In this document: in pieces, positions 1-4,958 of the stretch
How the letters are laid out: each line of letters starts with the position of its first letter
Numbering within the stretch: position 1 is the first letter of the stretch
NCBI GenBank assembly: GCA_003553895.1
Contig: PWFM01000127.1
Coordinates: 1 to 7,483, forward strand
Direction of reading: 5' to 3'
Length of the DNA: 7,483 nt
Source: Syntrophomonadaceae bacterium
GTDB taxonomy: Bacteria > Bacillota > Dethiobacteria > DTU022
The notes under the pieces: model-generated
The model's input: the letters and a program-made list of their open reading frames with translations, nothing else
Database searches by the model: none
Told to the model about the DNA's origin: nothing
Program-made: the position numbers and the translations under genes

Positions 1-140
1 ATTGCAGCCAGCATGGTCCTGGTTGAAGCCACATTTACCGGATCCAGCCCTTCTCTGAAAAGGATGGTGCCGAATAATCCGGTAGTCGCCCAGCATATTC
101 CTGCGCCTGTAACCATCAGCAGGCCTTTAGTTTTGTTCAT
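1..140 (-). CDS. EamA/DMT-family membrane transporter, N-terminal fragment (cut by window edge)
   Basis: Reading leftwards from an ATG at 140-138, the minus strand encodes about 46 residues beginning MNKTKGLLMVTGAGICWATT and continuing GLFGTILFREGLDPVNVAS before the window ends. A short basic start, a hydrophobic first helix with a small-residue-rich 'CWATTGLFG' stretch, and then a 'G-(L/M)-x-P-x-x-(V/L)-A-x-x-R' motif is the usual N-terminus of EamA (drug/metabolite transporter superfamily) permeases. Those proteins have about ten membrane helices and roughly 300 residues, and export or import small metabolites. A GGAG Shine-Dalgarno (plus-strand 147-150) lies 6 nt before the ATG, which supports this start. 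The gene diverges from the glycoside hydrolase to its right. The substrate cannot be inferred and the remainder lies outside the window. Recognition rests on only the first helix and the motif after it. Confidence 0.72.
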   Translation of the reverse strand, partial: MNKTKGLLMVTGAGICWATTGLFGTILFREGLDPVNVASTRTMLAA

Positions 141-258
141 GGTTAGCTCCGGTAATCTTATTCATAAAAAGCATACAACGCTATTCTATCATATTTTGCC
201 TCAAGTATTCCCCTGCATTTAAACCGGGCCGTTTATTTTGATTTGTTCAATGTTTATG

Positions 259-274
259 TTACTATAAATAGTAA
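259..274. promoter_or_regulatory. 16-bp palindrome, possible operator
   Basis: TTACTATAAATAGTAA has perfect 7-bp arms (TTACTAT / ATAGTAA) around a 2-bp centre. Its size and symmetry match a binding site for a dimeric regulator, and it lies between two divergent genes. AT-rich palindromes also occur by chance, and no regulator gene is visible in the window, so the operator role is only a possibility. Confidence 0.3.
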
Positions 275-297
275 GGAAAGTTTCTGCGCCAGTCATT

Positions 298-338
298 TTA
301 TCCACCATGCAAATAAATCTTTATTTTATGGATGGTAA
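298..338. repeat. Imperfect inverted repeat next to a -10 box
   Basis: The core is AAATAAA (311-317), a TC centre, and TTTATTT (320-326). The symmetry extends outward as CCAT (305-308) with ATGG (328-331), then CCA (302-304) with TGG (333-335), and TTA (298-300) with TAA (336-338), separated by 1-2 base mismatches or bulges. Arms of about 20 bases make this more than a chance AT palindrome. It overlaps where the -35 region of a promoter using TATAAT at 343-348 would fall, so it could be an operator. It has no G+C-rich stem with a T-run, so it is not a standard terminator. Confidence 0.4.
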
Positions 339-348
339 GTATTATAAT
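320..348 (+). promoter_or_regulatory. Candidate sigma-A-type promoter for the glycoside hydrolase operon
   Basis: A perfect TATAAT occurs at 343-348. The hexamer 17 bp upstream is TTTATT (320-325), which matches the TTGACA consensus at only three positions. If used, transcription would begin near 355 and give a leader of roughly 70-110 nt containing the hairpin at 371-417. The weak -35 and its overlap with the inverted repeat suggest a regulated promoter or, alternatively, a chance TATAAT in AT-rich DNA. Confidence 0.35.
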
Positions 349-370
349 ATTGCAGGATAAATTGACATAA

Positions 371-417
371 GAATGCGGCTGACAGGTCTCATGCTTTGAA
401 CCTGTAGCTCCGCATTT
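371..417 (+). promoter_or_regulatory. Long hairpin in the putative 5' leader of the glycoside hydrolase gene
   Basis: The outer stem is AATGCGG (372-378) with CCGCATT (410-416). It is followed inward by CT (379-380) with AG (406-407), and by the inner stem ACAGGT (382-387) with ACCTGT (400-405). One bulged G lies on the left, a CT bulge on the right, and the apical loop is 12 nt. That is 15 Watson-Crick pairs. It ends 4 nt before the purine-rich GAAAGG at 421-426. No T-run follows it, so it is not an intrinsic terminator. Its position suggests control of translation initiation or mRNA stability. I do not recognise a known riboswitch family in it. Confidence 0.5.
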
Positions 418-420
418 ATA

Positions 421-426
421 GAAAGG
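421..426 (+). promoter_or_regulatory. Ribosome-binding-like GAAAGG of uncertain start
   Basis: GAAAGG is the only Shine-Dalgarno-like sequence before the glycoside hydrolase. It is about 37 nt before the GTG at 464, too far to serve it. The hydrolase frame is open from 422 (in-frame TAG at 419-421) and holds no ATG, GTG or TTG before 464. The in-frame CTG at 437-439 is 10 nt downstream and is the best-spaced candidate, which would be a rare non-canonical start. Confidence 0.4.
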
Positions 427-463
427 TCTGTTTGAACTGTATTTTCTGCCGATTGTAGTTTTA

Positions 464-2893
464 GTGTTGCTTATTGCCTGGTTTATCTACAGCAGGCAGT
501 TGAAAAATCTGGTCCGGCCTGTCAAATTTTTTGCCGAATGTTCCGGCGCGCCGAATTATGTTGCCGGGACCACAAGCGGTTCGCCTTTAAGCGATCTGGG
601 CAGCCACTGTGGTTTTAAAGCGGTTACCGATAAAAAACCTGCTTCCTGTACTGCTCTCTTTGCCACCGTGGCTTCTTTCGGAGCGGGGCGTCTATATGAT
701 TTTGCGGCTTGCCTGTACGATGAAAACGGCAGGGCCTATTTTAAATCTCCTCAATCAAGAGAAATCCGCTTACAGCCTTACTCTATTGAAGAGAAGGCCA
801 GGGACGGGGGCTATACGTTAAGCAGCAGGCTTTATTTTGCCCAGCACAACCTGGCCGTTTTTGAAACTGAATGGCAGGTTACCGGGGGAGGGGCTGATGA
901 ATCGAGGCGGGTCAAGCCGGCCTGTTTTTTGCTGCCCACCCGGGGGCGGGATTTGGAAAACCCCTATCCCCATTTTAATGGGTTTACCTCTTTCAAAGAA
1001 AGAGGGAGCGGTTTGCAGCTTACTAACCGCTATCGTTTGCCCGGCCTGAAAATGTTTGCTTATTTCCTGCCATCGTCCGGCAGCTATACCGGGAAAAAGG
1101 AACTGCAGGGTGAGTGGATGGAGTTAAAACCCGGTCATAAAATAACCTGGTCGGTTGTCATCTCCTTTTCTGCCGACAGCGAGGGAAGCCTTGCCGGGCG
1201 GGCAGAGAGGACCCTTCGCAATATGGAAAATGTAAAACGCGGCGCTGAAAGGCGCTGGAGCCGCTTTGAAGAGCAGCTGCCGGTGCCTTATGAGGCGAAC
1301 AGGGAATCTTCCAGGACCATCTTAAAACTGGCTTCATGGGCGCTGCAAAACAGCCTTTACTACCCCCGGGGCAACATGAAAAGGTGGGGTTCTGTACCGG
1401 CCAAGGTTTATTTTCCCTTTATCTGGGGGTGGGATACCCCTCAGCATGTTTTGGGTCTCAGTGAATGGAACCCTCAGAAAGCGGCAGATGTATTGCTGAC
1501 CCAGCTGGACGGCAATTTCTTTGCGCCGCGTGAAGCCCGGTTTAAGCTGAAAATAAAAGGAATCACCTTCTTGTCCGGGACCCAGAATAACCTGATTCCG
1601 AGCAAGCTAAACGATTATTTGCGCGGTGTTCTGGATTTTTATTCTCAACCTCCTCTCCAATCCTGGGCGGCGGTACGGGTATATGAGCGTTTCAAGGATG
1701 CCGAAGCAAAAAAAGAATTCTTAAAAGAGGCTCTGCCTCCTTTGCGGGAAAACCTGGCCTGGTGGGAAGAAAGCAGAAGGCTGAAAAACGGCTTTTTCTC
1801 TTATATCAACGGCCTGGAATCGGGGCTCGATGACAGCCCGCGGTTTTATCCGCCCAGTTTTTTGCCCAGCTTCATTATCGGCCTGGTCCCCCGTTTTTTC
1901 AGCGCAGTGGACCTGAACTGCTGGATTTTTCAGTCCTACATTAATGTAGCCTATCTCTGCAGGAAGGCAGGCTTAAAGGAAGAAGCTGCCGACTATTTAA
2001 AGCGCGGTTTTGCGCTGAAAGAAAAAATTGATCAGGATTCATGGGATCCGAAACATCAAGCCTGGCTCGATCGCCGCAACGGCAGGTTCATCGAAGTTTT
2101 TACTCCGACAGTGTGGTGGCCGGCTTTTGTGGGCGCGGCGTCCAGCCTTGAAAATATCCGCGCCGTAATCGAGAAATATCTTTTAAACCCTGAAAAGTTC
2201 TGGGGTCCACACGGCATACCGAGCGTGGCTTTTGATGATAAATCATACAACAGCCGGAAAGACGGTTACTACTGGCGCGGGCAAATCTGGATGATTAACA
2301 ATTACACCGCCCTGGAAGTGTTGTTCCGGTATGGTTATGAGGAGGAAGCCCGGGAGTTACACCGGAGGCTGGTCCGCACCCTTTATAATTCCAGGGGTCT
2401 TTATGAGACTTACAACGGCAAGACCGGGGAAATAGGCTGGAGTTCTCGCGGGCCGGGCGATCCCGCTGTTATGCAGTTTGGTATGTCCTCAGCCTGGGCA
2501 ACGCAAATTATTTTCTGCCGGTACCAGCATTTTCGCTACCTGTTTGAAGATACAAAAGAACTCAAAGGGCATATCCAGTGGGCGACCACTTTTGATTGCA
2601 GCCCGGGCTTATCGCCGCCGAGTGTGGAAGAAACCCCGGAAAATGCGGTCTTGAACGTTAATGTTCCCGGCGAGCATGCCTACGACGTTCCCAAACTGTA
2701 TTTGAAAAGCAATGACGGCAAACCGCTTTTAGAGTCATCCCTTTTAAGCCTGCGGTTTGAAAACCCGGCCGGCTGCCTGGATCAATCTTGTACTATCGAT
2801 TTTACCTGGCGGGGCGAACGCTACCGGGTCGGCCTGAATAAAAATTATCAGCTGCGGCCTTTTGCCCAAACAGGAAAACTCAGTTCCGCCTGA
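464..2893 (+). CDS. Glycoside hydrolase, GH63/MGH1/trehalase-like (alpha/alpha)6 barrel, probably membrane-anchored
   Basis: This 809-residue protein (from GTG 464) looks like an inverting alpha-glycosidase of the clan holding GH63, mannosylglycerate/glucosylglycerate hydrolases and trehalases. Residues up to about 270 look like an N-terminal beta-sandwich, and about 280-700 form the helical barrel. Family signatures are FPFIWGWDTPQH, with D324 as likely general acid; PPLQSWA; GLESGLDDSPRF (450-461); FTPTVWWPAF; GYYWRGQIW (601-609); and YETYNGKTGE (647-656), with E648 as likely general base. Both expected catalytic carboxylates are present, so it is probably active. The substrate is unknown; alpha-glucosides or mannosides are the family norm. 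The start is doubtful: the hydrophobic stretch beginning the protein (LLIAWFIY) continues upstream in frame as YFLPIVVLV, giving a full membrane helix, and 464 has no Shine-Dalgarno. A start near 437 (CTG) would give an N-terminal signal anchor. The NodB deacetylase follows by 64 bp in the same direction, so an operon and shared envelope-glycan work are inferred. Confidence 0.85.
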   Translation: MLLIAWFIYSRQLKNLVRPVKFFAECSGAPNYVAGTTSGSPLSDLGSHCGFKAVTDKKPASCTALFATVASFGAGRLYDFAACLYDENGRAYFKSPQSREIRLQPYSIEEKARDGGYTLSSRLYFAQHNLAVFETEWQVTGGGADESRRVKPACFLLPTRGRDLENPYPHFNGFTSFKERGSGLQLTNRYRLPGLKMFAYFLPSSGSYTGKKELQGEWMELKPGHKITWSVVISFSADSEGSLAGRAERTLRNMENVKRGAERRWSRFEEQLPVPYEANRESSRTILKLASWALQNSLYYPRGNMKRWGSVPAKVYFPFIWGWDTPQHVLGLSEWNPQKAADVLLTQLDGNFFAPREARFKLKIKGITFLSGTQNNLIPSKLNDYLRGVLDFYSQPPLQSWAAVRVYERFKDAEAKKEFLKEALPPLRENLAWWEESRRLKNGFFSYINGLESGLDDSPRFYPPSFLPSFIIGLVPRFFSAVDLNCWIFQSYINVAYLCRKAGLKEEAADYLKRGFALKEKIDQDSWDPKHQAWLDRRNGRFIEVFTPTVWWPAFVGAASSLENIRAVIEKYLLNPEKFWGPHGIPSVAFDDKSYNSRKDGYYWRGQIWMINNYTALEVLFRYGYEEEARELHRRLVRTLYNSRGLYETYNGKTGEIGWSSRGPGDPAVMQFGMSSAWATQIIFCRYQHFRYLFEDTKELKGHIQWATTFDCSPGLSPPSVEETPENAVLNVNVPGEHAYDVPKLYLKSNDGKPLLESSLLSLRFENPAGCLDQSCTIDFTWRGERYRVGLNKNYQLRPFAQTGKLSSA

Positions 2894-2943
2894 GGCGAGG
2901 GTGACGATATCAAAGTATATTGTTGCGAAGGACTCGCCTTGCC

Positions 2944-2950
2944 GAGGAGG
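2944..2950 (+). promoter_or_regulatory. Shine-Dalgarno GAGGAGG that fixes the TTG start of the deacetylase
   Basis: GAGGAGG lies exactly 7 nt before the in-frame TTG at 2958. This is stronger evidence than for the alternatives: an in-frame TTG at 2862 inside the upstream gene, and ATG codons at 2991 and 2994, which would remove much of the first membrane helix. Confidence 0.85.
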
Positions 2951-2957
2951 TTTTGAT

Positions 2958-3827
2958 TTGCTTATCGACTTATTTGTAAGAGGTCTGATCATGATGATTT
3001 TTATTTCGGGTTCTGTCGTGATCAGCTATTATACGACCAGGTTGATCGCCTTCCTGGTCCCATTTGCCAGGATCAGTGAAATATTTCTCTGGTCGGGAAC
3101 GGTTTTTATTTCGGCGGCCCTGTTGATGGGTATTGCCTACTATTACGTTTACCACGGTTTCGGGGTTCAAACCGATATTATCCGTCGCAAACCTTCAGCC
3201 GGCAATAAAGTGGTCCTGACTTTTGATGACGGACCAAGCGAAGCATATACCCCTGATATTTTAAAAGTATTGGCTGAAAAAGGGGTCAGGGCCACGTTTT
3301 TCATGGTTGGCAACCATGTTGAAAAGTACCCAGAAATTGCAAAACAAATAGTCGAAGAAGGTCATGAAGTTGGCAACCATACTTATGGACACATTACGGT
3401 TCCCAATTCTCCACCGCCCCAGCTGGCCGCCCAGATTATGCGGACAAACCTGGTGATCCTCCAGGTTACAGGGACTTATCCCCAGTACCTGAGGCCTCCT
3501 CGGGGCCTCTATGATATGCGGATGCGCCGCATTGCAAAGCTGCTCGGCCAGGAACTGGTTTTATGGAGCCTTTCTTCCCAGGACTGGCATTCGAGGGCCA
3601 CCAGAACCTCAATAACCAGGCGTGTAGTCGAAAGGGCCTCCGGTGGAGATATTATCCTTTTTCACGACAGCGGCTCCTTACTTAGCAGCGAAGGCGCAAA
3701 CAGGAAACCGACGGTTGAAGCCCTGGGGCCGATCATTGACGGTTTGAGGGCAAAAGGTCTGGAGGTCTCTACAATGCAGGAATTCATGGGCTACCCGGCG
3801 GAGCAGGCCAGGCGCCTTTCCGGCTGA
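2958..3827 (+). CDS. Membrane-anchored NodB-type polysaccharide deacetylase (CE4 family)
   Basis: This 289-residue protein should remove N- or O-acetyl groups from a glycan such as peptidoglycan or an exopolysaccharide, by metal-dependent hydrolysis. Two hydrophobic helices (about 9-25 and 42-65) precede a NodB domain from about residue 84. All the usual motifs are present: TFDDGP (88-93; D90 catalytic base, D91 metal ligand), HTYGH (141-145; H141 and H145 metal ligands), RPPRG (179-183), DW (209-210) and LFHD (H236 as likely catalytic histidine). Activity is therefore expected, probably on the outer face of the membrane. The chosen start is TTG at 2958 behind GAGGAGG; a longer reading from TTG 2862 overlaps the hydrolase and adds residues without family character. 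It lies 64 bp after the glycoside hydrolase with no terminator seen between them, so co-transcription is likely. The substrate and exact enzyme type (PdaA-, PgdA- or chitin-deacetylase-like) cannot be fixed; no gene symbol is justified. Confidence 0.9.
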   Translation: MLIDLFVRGLIMMIFISGSVVISYYTTRLIAFLVPFARISEIFLWSGTVFISAALLMGIAYYYVYHGFGVQTDIIRRKPSAGNKVVLTFDDGPSEAYTPDILKVLAEKGVRATFFMVGNHVEKYPEIAKQIVEEGHEVGNHTYGHITVPNSPPPQLAAQIMRTNLVILQVTGTYPQYLRPPRGLYDMRMRRIAKLLGQELVLWSLSSQDWHSRATRTSITRRVVERASGGDIILFHDSGSLLSSEGANRKPTVEALGPIIDGLRAKGLEVSTMQEFMGYPAEQARRLSG

Positions 3828-3952
3828 CACTTGCCGTTTAAATTTAGCTTTCATAAGTGGTTGTTGTGAGCTGAATTCTCCGGGCAACCAGGTTTCTGTT
3901 AACGAAATAAATAGTTATTATATTACAGGTTCTCGGAAAGGGCAGGTGTAAA

Positions 3953-4828
3953 ATGAAGTTTCAAAAAATGCTGCAGCAGAAAAAGCTAATTTACTTTGAC
4001 GGAGGAATGGGATCTCTGCTGGCATCCCGTGGCTGCGATACGAGCGGGGTAAGCAATTTAAACAACCCGGAAGCGGTTCTCGAGGTTCACAGGGAGTATG
4101 GCGCTGCCGGGGCTGATATTTTGATAACCAATACTTTTACCATGAACAGGATCAATATTGAGACAACGGGCAAGGAGATAGATGTCGAAGAAGTCAACCG
4201 GGCCGGCGTGAGTCTGGCCAGGCGGGCAGCCGGGACGGAGAAGCTGGTCTTCGGCGATGTTGGTCCCACCGGCCAGCTTCTTGAACCGTACGGGAATTAC
4301 ACAGCAGAGCAGTTTTACGATAACTATGCCGAGCAGGCTGAAATACTGGCCGGAGAAGATGTTGATGGTCTGATCATTGAGACTTTTACCGACCTTCGTG
4401 AAGCAGAATGCGCCCTGAAAGCCTGCCGCGATAAGACCGATTTGCCGCTGGTGCTTTCGCTGGCCTATACCACAACCCAAAAAGGGGGCCGGACAATTAT
4501 GGGCAGCACTGTGGAAGAAGCGGCTGCCATGGCCGAAAAATATAGAGCTGCAGCTGTAGGGGCAAACTGCGGCGATCTGGATCCTGAAGGGATGGCAGTT
4601 ATTACCGGTTTATACCGGCAGGCCACCTCACTGCCCTTGATTATTCAGCCCAATGCCGGCAAGCCCAAGCTGGTGGGGAGTGAAACTCACTACGATATGG
4701 AGCCCGAAGAGTATGCGCAGGGTGTTATGAAGTGCATGGAAAACGGGGCGTCGATCTTAGGCGGGTGCTGTGGTACTACTCCCGCCCATATTGAAGCGGT
4801 AGTGAAAATGCCGGGTAGCCGTGGTTGA
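3953..4828 (+). CDS. Homocysteine S-methyltransferase family protein (stand-alone Hcy-binding domain)
   Basis: This 291-residue protein is one Hcy-binding TIM barrel, the zinc thiol-methyltransferase fold found in MmuM, BHMT and the N-terminal module of cobalamin methionine synthase MetH. Visible signatures are FDGGMGSLL (15-23), ITNTFTMN, GDVGPTG, IIETFTD, GANCGD with C206, QPNAGKPK, and GGCCGTTPAHI with C272 and C273. The three cysteines are the expected zinc ligands, so it should activate homocysteine or a related thiol. The methyl donor is unknown: no corrinoid-binding, folate-binding or activation domain is fused, and no such gene is in the window. It may use S-methylmethionine, or pair with a separate corrinoid protein encoded elsewhere. 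The ATG at 3953 follows GGCAGGTG (3941-3948), a moderate ribosome site. It sits 125 bp after the deacetylase; no terminator is visible in the gap, which holds only AT-rich sequence with a weak TATATT, so either readthrough or its own promoter is possible. Tandem terminators follow it. Confidence 0.9.
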   Translation: MKFQKMLQQKKLIYFDGGMGSLLASRGCDTSGVSNLNNPEAVLEVHREYGAAGADILITNTFTMNRINIETTGKEIDVEEVNRAGVSLARRAAGTEKLVFGDVGPTGQLLEPYGNYTAEQFYDNYAEQAEILAGEDVDGLIIETFTDLREAECALKACRDKTDLPLVLSLAYTTTQKGGRTIMGSTVEEAAAMAEKYRAAAVGANCGDLDPEGMAVITGLYRQATSLPLIIQPNAGKPKLVGSETHYDMEPEEYAQGVMKCMENGASILGGCCGTTPAHIEAVVKMPGSRG

Positions 4829-4876
4829 ATGGAGCTTTGCGGCTCGCTGAACTAAAAACAGCAATGAAATAGATAA

Positions 4877-4911
4877 CCGGGCTGGTCAATTAATTTACAG
4901 CCCGGCTTTTT
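4877..4911 (+). terminator. Intrinsic terminator after the methyltransferase gene
   Basis: The perfect 8-bp stem CCGGGCTG (4877-4884) / CAGCCCGG (4898-4905) has a 13-nt AT-rich loop and is followed by C and five Ts (4907-4911). It starts 48 bp after the methyltransferase stop. Read on the minus strand the same stem is followed by TTATCTATTT, so it might weakly terminate the converging gene as well. Confidence 0.88.
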
Positions 4912-4914
4912 CAG

Positions 4915-4958
4915 GCCCCGGGACAGGGCTAGTTTTGATTACCCTCTCCCGGGCTTTT
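4915..4958 (+). terminator. Second, back-to-back intrinsic terminator overlapping the converging gene's 3' end
   Basis: CCCGGGA (4917-4923) pairs with TCCCGGG (4947-4953). After a C/C mismatch, AGGG (4925-4928) pairs with CCCT (4942-4945), enclosing a 13-nt loop. CTTTTAT follows at 4954-4960. This makes an 11-bp interrupted stem with a T-run only on the plus strand. It begins a few bases after the first terminator and its right arm lies within the last codons of the minus-strand PLP enzyme. It probably acts as a backup that stops plus-strand readthrough into antisense of that gene. Confidence 0.7.

Larger units (their letters stand above)
141..463. other. Divergent intergenic region with three inverted repeats
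   Basis: This stretch of about 320 bases separates the EamA transporter (minus) from the glycoside hydrolase (plus), and I see no credible gene in it. Its left and middle parts are AT-rich compared with the flanking genes. It holds a 16-bp palindrome (259-274), a long imperfect inverted repeat (298-338) ending just before a TATAAT box (343-348), and a strong RNA-type hairpin (371-417) directly before a purine-rich ribosome-binding sequence (421-426). The plus-strand promoter and any operator for the hydrolase operon are expected here, as is the promoter for the transporter, for which I found no convincing -35/-10 pair. Confidence 0.7.

Noticed and set aside
13..222. A 69-residue plus-strand open frame
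   Set aside because: It lies antisense to the transporter start, which has a ribosome site and a recognisable membrane helix. The plus-strand product has no family character and no Shine-Dalgarno.
362..367. A perfect TTGACA -35 hexamer
   Set aside because: At 16-18 bp downstream there is only GGTCTC-like sequence inside the hairpin, with nothing resembling TATAAT, so I do not call a promoter from it.
2862..2957. Longer N-terminus for the deacetylase from TTG 2862
   Set aside because: It overlaps the hydrolase 3' end, has no ribosome site and adds a hydrophilic segment of no family character. TTG 2958 has a perfect GAGGAGG at 7 nt.
3828..3952. Promoter or terminator between the deacetylase and methyltransferase genes
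   Set aside because: A TATATT at 3919-3924 lacks a recognisable -35, and the only inverted repeat (GGTTG/CAACC around 3859-3891) is 5 bp with a long loop. There is not enough to call either.
4058..4480. A 140-residue minus-strand open frame inside the methyltransferase gene
   Set aside because: It is a shadow of a well-conserved gene: no ribosome site, odd composition and no recognisable domain.
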